Of a DNA stretch of 64,000 nucleotides, positions 43,703-54,080 are shown in pieces. The stretch's first letter is position 1. The number at the start of each line of letters is the position of its first letter. The position numbers and the translations under genes are program-made. The DNA comes from Sisyra terminalis (Eukaryota > Arthropoda > Insecta > Neuroptera > Sisyridae): assembly GCA_958496175.1 (NCBI GenBank), contig OY292276.1, positions 17,998,001-18,062,000 on the forward strand. Direction: 5' to 3'. The notes under the pieces are model-generated. The model saw only the letters and a program-made list of their open reading frames with translations. It did not search any database and was not told the DNA's origin.

Positions 43703-44575
43703 TAGAGATGTCACGAATAGTGATTTCGCCAAATACTGAATACCGAATATTCGGTGAGTCTCTTGGCCGAAGCGCCGAATATTCGGCGGCACTTCGTACC
43801 GTTAGCGAGTGAGGTTTAAAGTTTAAACCTACTTTATAATTTAACTTTATAATTTATGAGGAAAAGCGAAATTGTTTGCTATCAAAAAACGCTGAAAAAC
43901 TTGTTTTCATTCATCATAACTTACCACTGATAGATTTTTAGCATTAATATGCTATGGTAAAATAAATGTATAAGACAAAAGCTATCGGTGAAATAAAAGC
44001 CTTTCTGAGTAATAATATGCATTTTTTCCTAATTTACTGTTCGGTGTGAACAGTAGAACACCTAATAGTTTTCCAATCTTAGTTTCATTTCTAATTTTTA
44101 CCCATCACAACGTATCACAGATTGATTTTTATTTTGTAATAAATGTAGACATTTATAATTAAAATAAATATTAAGAGGATCGGATTCAATTGCCATTTAT
44201 CGGTTTATAAGTAATTTCAAAATCGTACCTACTTAAAGACATTTTCTGATTAGCGTGACTAGTTAACTCACAAAAGATTAAAAATATTTATTATTCTAAG
44301 CTCTATACTGAAATGGTTTAATAAATTCGCAAAGGAATACAAATTCGGTATTATATGCTTCGAAATAAATTTATGTAAAAATTTTGTGTTTAAATTTTGT
44401 GTTAAAAAAACGACATTGCTTTCCGATTCCCTATATACAATTTTGAGTAAAATATGCTTCTTTTTTTTGATGATTTGGTATTCGGCCCAATAGTAAGCAA
44501 TATTCGGCCGAATATAAAAAAAGTAGCCGAATAGGCCGAGTACTGAATAGTGGCCGAATATTCGTGGCATCTCTA
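43703..44575. mobile_element. 873-bp hAT-like element with perfect 8-bp duplication
   Basis: Left end TAGAGATGTCACGAATA and right end (complement) TAGAGATGCCACGAATA are near-perfect inverted repeats. Subterminal CGAATATTCGG palindromic motifs are abundant at both ends. The identical octamer TAAAAGGG occurs at 43695-43702 and 44576-44583. The inside has no transposase frame, only AT-rich sequence; the open frame at 44268-44570 runs through the right terminal repeats. A non-autonomous hAT-type element, relatively recent by its intact duplication. Confidence 0.85.
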
Positions 44576-44623
44576 TAAAAGGGGTTTCAGTTACATGTTC
44601 ATAATAAACAAATTATTATATTC

Positions 44624-44812
44624 AAGACAAATCTTCATTGTGAAAATCGATAGGAAGTATAATGCATATATTTCAGATGTATTACGGAACTTACTGTCTT
44701 GTAGATACAGTAGATATACCTATAACTAAAGCAAATGTAACATAAATTATTTAAGAAATATAAAAGCATTTTATTAAGAATTGGTCAAAAGAAGAAACGA
44801 ATTTATTAAAAA
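44624..44812. repeat. Left copy of a long direct repeat flanking an insertion
   Basis: About 189 bp nearly identical to 46677-46853: both contain GAAAATC.ATAGGAAGTATAA, GATATACCTATAACTAAAGC, TGTAACATAAATTATTTAAG and AAGCATTTTATTAAGAAT. They end at the same TTATTAAAA. The left copy has an extra short ACAGTAGATA-like insertion. Probably a long target-site duplication. Confidence 0.8.
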
Positions 44813-46676
44813 CTAGCTGATCCCCGCGACTTCGTCTGCGTAACGTAGGTACAGATTATATTTTCTTTTTAGATTTACTATTTGTAGTGGTATATAAAAT
44901 TTTTATTTTTCTTATTTCTTTTACGAAAAACATAGGTAATCGTACTTAAAGACACTATTTTGTCAACTTTAAAAAGACACATTTAAAAAACTGTTTATTA
45001 GAATAAAATATTTGTATGCAATGATTTAATTAATTTTCAAAAAATATTTATAAATATCTAAAAAGAGTATGTTCAATTGCGTATACCTACGGTAGGTTTA
45101 CCTACCGTGAGGCAAATAATCCATAAATTAATCAGTATCTGTGCATAAAAAAATATCGTCAAGTTCAATAAAGTCGGTCTTAATTATGACTTAAAACAGT
45201 AAAAAGTTATCAAAACACTCACGTCAAACTAACAGAAGTAAAGGGTCTAGATTTAGAATATTAGTAGAAATCCCATTTCATTATATCGACTCCCGAAGGA
45301 ACCATATTCTCAAAACTATTTCATTACTGCAATGTACAAAACTACCGTGAAATTAAAATTTGTTCAATTGCACAAAACCCATTTCCTCCATTCAAGTAAA
45401 ACCATTGTGTATCTATGCACTTATTATTAAAATATCTGAACTTCAACTATATAATTAAACCATTTTCTTTTAGTTCGCCGAATTTCTCGCTACTCGATAT
45501 TCGCTCACTAATATATTTATTTGTGAATACGTATTTCGGATTTTTAGGTTTACAATATGTGAAAGCCAAATAACTTAATGTTCACTTATAAACTTAACTT
45601 AACCATTTTCAATTATATCTATCAGAGTTAAAATTTTTAAGCAGACCCAAAGTTTTTGTTTCTAATATTAAACCAACTTTGCTTTATAATAAAGGGTAAT
45701 TACCTTTCGTTTATAACGATACTGAGACAATGAAATTTGAAATTTCGATTGTTTATTAGACGTTATACCGTACCAACTTTGCCACCATTTTTCACTCTTT
45801 TAGAGGAGGAATATTCAAAAAACTCTTTCTTATTATATACCTGCATCTTATAAGAAAATCACTTTCCAAATTTCATCGATACAAATATACATTGATATTG
45901 GAAAATACAATGTAAAACGAAAAAAATATCTCCTTCTTTATTTTGATTATCATGGCTAAAAAGCAATTCGATTTCGCACATTTGGACGTTGTACTTAAAA
46001 AACTGTTGGAAATAGGTAGAAAGCGAGGAAGCAAATTAGAATATTTTATTTATTTTCAATAACAATGATTGGTTTTCAAATTGTTCTAAATACCGAAGAA
46101 AAGTTAGTTTGGAAGATTTTATATTTTAATTTATAATGAAATATATGACAAAAAATTGCTTCCTTAATGTTTTTCAGCAGAATGAATAATTGCTCCAGGT
46201 CACACTCATTGGTTCATAAAACTTAGATTTTAAAAATTTTGATTGTTGAAAAACAAACAAAAATTAAAAACCGCCTGTTTGATATTTGGTATAAGTACCT
46301 ACTGCATAAACTTTCATTATAATTAAGTGAAGTGACGTTATTTAAAATGCTGTTATTACGTTCATATAACATATATGTTGATAAGTTGATATACATATGT
46401 TGATATAACAAAAACAGAAACTTATTATTAATTACTTTATTTTTGTAAAATAAAAGTAGCCTAAGTTACTCCTTACTACATCAGCTATCTGCCAATAAAA
46501 GTCCCGTCAAAATCGATCCAGCCATTTCAAAGATTAGCCAGAATAAACAGACAGACAAAAATTGTAAAAAATGTTATTTTGGTGTATGTACTATATATAT
46601 ATATGCATGTAGTAAAAAGTGGTTATTTCAATATTACAAATAGACACTCCAATTTTATTTATATGTATGTATAGAT
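44813..46676. mobile_element. 1.86-kb insertion, retroelement-like ends, non-autonomous
   Basis: The left end reads CTAGCTGATCCCCGCGACTT, then CGTCTGCG, a start seen in dispersed insect retroelements. The right end reads ATCCAGCCATTTCAAAGATT, then ACAGACAGACAAAAATTG and finally TTTTATTTATATGTATGTAT. The middle (45495-46370) matches the element at 37976-39302. No reverse-transcriptase frame is seen. The long flanking direct repeats suggest target-primed insertion with unusually wide nicks. Confidence 0.6.
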
Positions 46677-46853
46677 TATAGATATATCTTTATTGTGAAA
46701 ATCTATAGGAAGTATAATGTAAATATTTAAGATGTATTATGGAACTTACTTGTAGATATACCTATAACTAAAGCATATGTAACATAAATTATTTAAGAAA
46801 TATAAAAGCATTTTATTAAGAATTTGTCAAAAGAAGAAACCTATTTATTAAAA
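46677..46853. repeat. Right copy of the long direct repeat
   Basis: Partner of 44624-44812, beginning around AGATATATCTTTATTGTG and ending TTATTAAAA; after it comes unrelated single-copy sequence. Confidence 0.8.
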
Positions 46854-47259
46854 ATATCCAAATGTATTTATGTATATTTAATATAGTTACCTAATTTTAC
46901 GATCATATTTTATGTTTTCATATGTTTAGATAGATCTAAACGTATGAACCACATCCGGATTTAAATATTGAATAAAAAATGTTATTGAGAAAAAAGAAAT
47001 ATGGTATATCTAAATTTAAATATAATATTTTTTTTTACGATATAACTTACTTACGTATCTACTCGTACATGCGTGTGTCCAAAATCTACTTTGAAAAGAG
47101 TGTCCCCGGTGGCTAATGCGTTTTTCAATTTAGTATCATAGCTGACATTAAGAAGGATTATGCTTGGGGATAGCTTCTGAATGTTTCTGTTATTTTGGAA
47201 ATAGGAAAGTGGATGAATGAAATTTCAGTAGCGCACGCTAGATATTTGAGTATGGAGTG

Positions 47260-47440
47260 CATATGTAGTATGTGGATTGAGATGGAGCGGACATGAGCGA
47301 TGCGCCAGTGAAGCCTAGATCTGCGGAGGCCGCGCGGATCGGAGTCGACACCTGGGTGGTCCAGCCAACGTGTGTGGCACAGCCTCCCGCCAGCCAGACT
47401 GAAGGGTGGTGCGTGTTCATTTCATCATCACCCTCAAACT
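47260..47440 (+). other. GC-rich island with short open frame
   Basis: This 180-bp segment is far richer in G+C and CpG than everything around it. From an ATG at 47294 the plus strand reads MSDAPVKPRSAEAARIGVD, then TWVVQPTCVAQPPASQTEG, and stays open to a stop near 47452; the other strand is open too. I recognise no family. Options are a 5' exon or promoter of a gene lying elsewhere, a young transposon fragment, or chance. Confidence 0.3.
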
Positions 47441-48889
47441 ATTCCAATTGAACAGTATAGAAGGACAACTGTTCTCCACATCCTCATCCCCATACTTCCA
47501 AACAATGTTGGCAACAATGTATCACTTTTTACTTCCGCAACTGTTATCATCGTGCATCCACTTGAGATCTATCCATTGGTACAACTTCATTAAAGCCTCT
47601 TAAAACAATTCATCCATACGTTTTTTTTACCGATTTCTGTCGAGTCATCTTAATGTGGAATTTCACATTCTTAATTAATTATGAATATTAATATAATGCT
47701 TGAATTCGACTTCCGTGAATAGACAATTCACCCAGGGTGCTTAATTGTGTGCAATTGTACCAACATACAGATCCACCAGTGCTCCATCAAACTAATTTAA
47801 TTTCATTATTCTGCTGGCAATTAAATATTTGGAAATAATGAATTCTCTTTACAATATACCCACTGAACCCTACCGGCTTTATAAACTGAAACAGAATACC
47901 ATCGCTTCAAAGATTCGTGGACACCATAATCGTATTTTATGGTATTTTTTTCATGAAATTGACGAGAAAAAGTTTTTTTTTTCCCAAAAATTAACAGGTC
48001 TTTGCCCTAACACACTATATTTAGAACGTCCGTTTCAATAGATTCGTAGAAACTAGATATTTTTACGATGGTAGTTTAAACTTTTTCTGAATTTTTCATT
48101 GATGTTTCGTTTGATATTTATATTTTTCATTTTGCCAGTTGAAATGGCAAATGCTTACGAGTTACGAGTTAATACATAAAAATGTGGGTCAAAATAAAAT
48201 TATAGTTAAATTTGAAATGTATATCTACCAACCAGGTAATGTACATCAATTGAAAAGACAAATTTGATGGATGTCTCTTGTGTAGTATTGAGTAAAGAGA
48301 AAGTTGTTGATTCCTTAACAAGTGGTGGTTTGTATAAGTCAAATGTAATCTTTCCGTGTCCATCAAATAGAATATTTTATTTAAATAATATAAAATGTTA
48401 CCATCATCCAAAGCAAATGAGTGTTGAAATGCATTGTTGAAAATGTTTTCATAAAGCCCTTCTTTAGCTATAAACATACATAACTAAATAAATGGTCTAT
48501 GAGTAAGTCCATAATATTTAATCGATATAAACAAAGAAGTAAATGCTTAATTCATCATTTTTTTGTAGTTGTAAAAATAGTACCATCAATGTCTAGGTGT
48601 AAAACTTGAAAAAACATTTTTAAAAAATTTTAAATTTTAAATCAACAATTAAGCAAAGATCAATTTTATACAATTCTATACTGAAAGAAATCATCAATTT
48701 CAAATAATTTCCGGAGGAGGATGATATTGTCTCCTAATGGATGCAAAGCTTTTTTCTAAGAGGGCGGCAGAATAGTTACACAGATAGATTATAAAAGCAT
48801 TCTGAAGAACTGTAGTATCGTCTCTTACTTTAGAGATTCAATTTTTGTGCTATATTGTTCCAGTATTCTATTTTATTCTAACAGAGCTT

Positions 48890-49385
48890 TTCGACACTTC
48901 GTTCTAGAAGGTCTTTTGCATTTTAGTGCTATTCAGAATTCCAATTGGTTAGATTTGCTTTTAGGATAAATCCTGGTTGGCAATCGAATGGGTTTCTATA
49001 GGTATTTCCCAACTTATATTCCAAATATTTCCAAAGAATTTACTGAGCTTTCAACCAATGATGGACAGTCAAATAGAGCTTGAGAGGTAGTTTATTTCGG
49101 CTCCTTCAGATTTCCTTCATTCACTTGAGTTAATATCAATCCCGTAGATTTGACGATGTTTCCTCAGATAGTAATGTCCTGTTAGAAGATCTACAGTTAC
49201 CACTATTGGGGTTTTTCCTTCTGAGTTTTAGAAGATTTTTGTTATATTTTTTCAAAGTTTCCAGTATGTTCCCTTGCGAGTGTTTCATAAGTCGTTCAAA
49301 ATTTAACGTTTGGAAAAACATTTTTAAAATTATTAATGAACTTCACTTCCTGCTCGCTTGACTCACCAAGCAAAGCTTTTGCTTC
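48890..49385 (-). pseudogene. Decayed LINE fragment, RNase H-like tail
   Basis: Read on the minus strand from about 49385, a broken frame gives EAKALLGESSEQE, then after frameshifts VDLLTGHYYLRKHRQIYGI. In Jockey/I-type insect LINEs the RNase H end (EADxLARxGS) is followed by xLLTGHxxLxxHLxxxGL, so order and spacing fit. Stops follow. Clade assignment is tentative. Confidence 0.45.
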
Positions 49386-51352
49386 CTAAAAGTATATTGT
49401 ACAAATTTAGAAGATCTAACTTATTTTTTTTCAGTTAGATTTATATCAATATTTATCAGTTGAATTACTCATATGTATCAAATTCGTTATATTTACAACT
49501 GATGTTTACAAATTAAGATATTCAGTCCATGCACGATGGAAACGACATCTGACGGTGGCACTAAATTATGCTCAATAATTGTGGGGACTGTGGGACATAT
49601 TTATTTACAAAAACACCAAAGCATAATCAAATGAAATTTCGACCACCATTAGCGCTGAGATCGATTCAGGTGTCCCCACCATGAATTTGCTCCTGGCGTA
49701 TAGTAATTTAATTGCTCATAGCATATTAAACTAAAAAATAAATGATATTTTCCTCAATAATATGAACGCTTAGGTTACCTTTCAAGACAATAGAAACTTC
49801 AATAGATTAAACAAATACCGATTATCATCATACACATCTCAGACTATATTCTTCACGTCTGAATAAAAAAAAATTAAATGCACTTAAAATATCCTAATAG
49901 ACCAATTTTACTATGCCTCGACAAATTGGTAGTAATTGGAGGGATAGGAACACAACAATAATTGAAGAGCAAATTTATAATTCAATTGGGGTAGCTAAGT
50001 TAGTTAAGTTTCACAATATAATATAGTACTTGTGATAACTTATTGATGGCATTTCCAATGGCGTCCTGTAATATCTATGCTAAAATAGGTAATTGATGTG
50101 GAAAATATTTTTAAAATTTCTGTAAATTTAAACGGTTTTTCAATTTGAATATTTAAATTAAATGAATTCAACCTACGCTCAAAACAGCTGCACCACACTA
50201 AGCATCGGTATTATTATGTGTGACCCGAATAGCTTATAGTTTTTGTTCCATTTTATTAAACTTTTTCAATTGTAAAAGGATATTTTATGTTTATAGTTCG
50301 AAGATTACATTGAATAAGTTCTACATAAATGATCGATTATAATGATTGAAAAAATAAATGATTTATATTTCTTGAATTCAAAACAAATCTAGAAATTCGA
50401 TTTAATATTTTATTAAAACACTGTATGCTCATATTTTCTATAAGCCATTGTTAAAAAGTATCGTGTTATGAATTGAATTACAAACGTGAAATTCAATTTG
50501 AAAGTTTTTATATTCTCCGTGAAGTCGAATTCCAAATTAAAAAATTAATCAAGTCGATTGTAAAAACTTAAATCAAGTTCACGCAAATGTAATAGCGACT
50601 CAATTATCGTTAAGCAAAATGTCAAGTAACGTTAAGTAGATATGTCATATGTTAAGATATGTGGAAATTCAATATCTCATAAATGTTACGAATTGGAGAC
50701 AAAAAAAAACTTGTTATACTTTTTTTTTTTGAATTTTTATTTTCAATGTGAGTCATCGGTAAAAGTTAACGCCATTAGGGCTCACGTGTCCATGTAAGAT
50801 GATTGAACAGACCACCATGCGTAACATTTGCGGGGGCAAAGGTATGATCAGGAAAGGCCTTGGTACACAACCCGATTTATTTAGTTCATTAGAGCTCATT
50901 CATCTCCAATGCCATTATGCACTAAATGTTTACTACAGCCATTGCGATTAAATGATTGATCAAATCATAACGGGATTTCAACCTATCGTATTTCAAACAT
51001 TGCCAATTTCAAATGCCATCAAAAGCTTATAGACTAAAATTGAGGAAAATTTCAGCAAGTAGGTACCGCAACAACTAATTGAATTAAAATGTTTTAGGAA
51101 TGTGGATCATTTAACAACTTTAGCTTTCGTTACTTCAATTTAGCACAGAGTTTTTTAATCATTTTTTTTAGTAGCATCATATTTATTTTTCCTGATCCAA
51201 AAATCTAGTTTATGTTATAATAATTTAAATCTTTCAAATTCAATTCTAAACTTGTTATGCAGTGAACATATCCATTGATTATATGTCCATTGTCTATTCA
51301 GTATATCATTTTAACTCAAATTCCCGCTAAGCAAAGTTAATAGAAGCTAAAC

Positions 51353-51621
51353 TTAATTGACTCGTTTATTTTGAAAGTGGCGTAAGTTCATTTCGAGGAC
51401 GGTCTATATAGTGATTCTTCTTCTTGTAACTAGAAGAAAGTATGTTAATTATTTAACTGCTAAGTTTTGACAAATTACTGATTTCATTTTAGTTGTTAAC
51501 AAAAACGCCAATTATTCCCTCCTCCTTAGTATCTTATGTTCCTATGGTAAAAAATAATAACACTATAGGGATTGTTCTTGAAATGGACTTAACTCACTTT
51601 CAAAATAAACGGTTCAATTAA
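51353..51621. mobile_element. MITE with about 45-bp inverted ends and TTAA borders
   Basis: The left arm (51353-51402) TTAATTGACTCGTTTATTTT then GAAAGTGGCGTAAGTTCATT is the inverted copy of the right arm ending ACGGTTCAATTAA at 51621. Both borders carry TTAA, the piggyBac-type target, though the termini do not start with the usual CCY, so class assignment is open. The interior is about 180 bp and non-coding. Confidence 0.65.
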
Positions 51622-52124
51622 TACTACAGCGGTGCCACCATTGTTTTATATACCGGTGGGTACGGGTTCAAATCTTGAATGCGTAGTATTTATAATTAAT
51701 AGTTATTTACCGTATAGCATCTTTAGTAACAATTTAATGATTGCATAAATAATATTAAATTTTAGTTTATTTGCATGAGATAAAAGATATGAGATAAAGG
51801 ATACATTTTTTAAAAAACTAATTATGGAAATGATTCTAATCCCTGAAGAAATTTATAAAGTTAAGGTTAATAGAATATAAAAATCTCAACAAAAACTTAG
51901 TAGTTATAAACCAAACATAAATATATCTATAAACAAATTATTCTCAAGAAACCAAGCTTTTTTCATAGAAAAAATTCCCTGAAATTTAGCTTAGATGTTC
52001 CATCGAAAGTCAGATTTTGGCGAATGACGAAGTTCTTTAATTTTATTAACTTTCAGCAAAAATTATCTATACAACCTCAATAAATGTAACCAGTAAGAAA
52101 ACACTAAGAAGGTATTGTCTATAA

Positions 52125-52358
52125 CAGTGGTTTTTAACCTTATGGGAGTTATTGATCCCCACCAGTTTCATATGCGCATTTACTGAACAGTTTTTAATTG
52201 GAAAAATAAAATATGACCTTTTTAAATTCGAAACATAGGAATTTATTTAAATAATACATAAGTTATATGAGTCGGGGTGTGGTTTGACCTCCGTCAAACC
52301 CGCGAGATTGACTCACTGAACTCCTGGGGTTCGATTGAACCTAGGTTAAGAATCACTG
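52125..52358. mobile_element. 234-bp hAT-like MITE
   Basis: Starts CAGTGGTTTTTAACCT and ends AGGTTAAGAATCACTG, near-perfect inverted repeats. Flanks GTCTATAA (52117-52124) and GTTTAGAA (52359-52366) agree at 6 of 8. The interior includes a G+C-richer stretch near 52270-52330. Non-coding. Confidence 0.7.
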
Positions 52359-52366
52359 GTTTAGAA

Positions 52367-53361
52367 ATTAGAGAAGTACACAATCCACAAAAGCACATAC
52401 AATCCTGGCGCAAAAGACTGAGTAAGACTCATCAAATTTTCAATGCTATCAGTTAATCAAGCCCCAAAAATTAACAAAAGTATTACTAATTGTAATAATT
52501 ACCTATCACCCGCTCTATAATAGACAATACATTACTTGTACACTTTCATATACAAGAGTATCTATTTTTGGCCACTAACTCGTAATATATAAAACTATAT
52601 AAATATTATATAAAAGTTTTATATAAAACTAACAGTCAAACCTTGATTAATGGTGATTTTTCGACCGAAGCCAAAGTTCTAATCAAAGCTTACTAGTAGT
52701 GATAGACAACAGTATATAAAAAAGCACCTGAGGAAGACTGCTTTTTTTAACCAAATATGAAGCAACGTTTAAATTTTTAAACTACCCACATTTTTATGAC
52801 AATTTCCTGTAATTTGCGATAATTACATCAAAATGATCAATTTGAATCGGTGATTTTGAAAAGGTTTAATTTTCAGTTTTCCTTTATATGTGTATACTTA
52901 CTTACAGGATCATAAATTTGACATTCAGTTTTACAGGGCGGCATTTCCAAAACGAATCTCTTTTCGATATAAGGTAATGAAAAGTGAAAAGTTAAAACCT
53001 TAATTAAACATATCAAAAACTCCTTATAGGCCTTTTAGACCAAGGAAAGAGAACTTCTTCTGCCTTAATATGGAAATAGCTAATTAAGATTAAAGTAATG
53101 GATATCAGAAAGCTTTACTACTCAATAGGTACTTTACTAAGTTTGAAGAAAATCAAGAAATTCATTGTTTTTTTTTATCCTGAAAAATTTTAAATGCCTT
53201 TTTGTTCTATACATAAAACCTTTGTTTTAATAATTATATTCAATAGAGAAAAAAATCACGAAAACTCTTCAATTTTGGATAGTAATAATAACGGCTACAT
53301 AGTCATTTACTTTTTCAGAAAAGTGTTAAAAAGTAAGTATGATACTTTTTCAAAACCATTA
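52367..53361. other. Gene-free AT-rich spacer
   Basis: No gene or bounded element seen; the open frame 53194-53388 overlaps the hAT end and matches nothing. Confidence 0.5.
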
Positions 53362-53369
53362 GTTCAATT

Positions 53370-54080
53370 CAGTGGGGTAGCTAGGTAACCAACGGCCTTG
53401 GGGCAAATTAAAAAATGGGGCCCCACTGCTATGTAAACTGATTAGGTTTTATCAAATAAAAATATGAAATATACAAATACTTTCAAAATGCTAAGCTATT
53501 TAAGCTCTTTTTTGTGCACTGCAGGACAGGTAATAAAAATATTAAACAGTAACAACATAAATTACAATTAATACTTGGTGTAGGTTTGGCTAATAAAACG
53601 AAATTGAGAAGATTCAAGGGTTTATTATATAAAGGTCGGATCTACCAACTGACTAAATAACAATTATATTTACAATTTTTTCCTAGCTTTAGTTTTCGCA
53701 AAAGTATCAATGACTTCGTTTAAATCCAGGCTTGATGCGGTTTTATTTTCAATTTCTATTAGCGATAAATATCGGAGTCGAGTTTGGCCCATATTATTTC
53801 TTAAATATTTTTTTATTATTTTTAATTTGCTAAATGAACTTTCAGCTGTTGCAGATGTGACAGGAATTGTAAAGAATAATAACATCGCTGTAAATACTTC
53901 CGCTAGGTCACATTCTAGCACTCCATATTTGCTCATTATTTCCTTACATAATTGGTGAACTTCCAACTGAATTTCCAAAAGTTCAGTTCGATCGAGATTT
54001 CTGGTAAGGATTCGAGGGCCCCCTGAGCTTGAGGACCCCGGGGCACTGCCCCGCCTAGCCCCTAGGTAGCTACGCCACTG
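53370..54080. mobile_element. Internally deleted hAT transposon
   Basis: Left end CAGTGGGGTAGCTAGGTAAC and right end (complement) CAGTGGCGTAGCTACCTAGG are inverted repeats. The flanking octamers GTTCAATT (53362-53369) and GTTCAGTT (54081-54088) match at 7 of 8. At 711 bp it retains only the 3' end of the transposase on its minus strand. GC-rich subterminal patches (GGGGCCCC-type) lie at both ends. Confidence 0.85.
53670..54006 (-). pseudogene. hAT transposase C-terminal dimerisation fragment
   Basis: The minus-strand frame ends at 53670 and contains LLFFTIPVTSATAESSFSKL, then KIIKKYLRNNMGQTRLRYLS. This is the classic hAT-C dimerisation motif (IPVTxAxAERSFSxLKxIKxYLRxxMxxxRLxxL). It is open back to about 54006 without a start codon or any DDE catalytic region, so it cannot transpose alone. 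It most resembles the ZMYM1-like/TTF-type hAT transposases of insects. Confidence 0.85.

Larger units (their letters stand above)
46854..52116. other. Gene-free stretch with islands of higher complexity
   Basis: Besides the GC-rich island (47260-47440), the LINE remnant (48890-49385) and the MITE at 51353, three patches look more complex than the local AT-rich background: about 47640-47830 (with TTAATTAATTATG), 49525-49700 and 50750-50970 (with GATTGATCAAATC). They have no long open frames and could be conserved regulatory DNA or unrecognised repeats. The open frames 47829-48041 and 48169-48477 match nothing known. Confidence 0.35.

Noticed and set aside
51637..51680. B-box-like GGGTTCAAATC with a CCACC/GGTGG stem, tRNA-like
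   Set aside because: No credible acceptor stem or A-box; at most a worn tRNA-derived SINE fragment.
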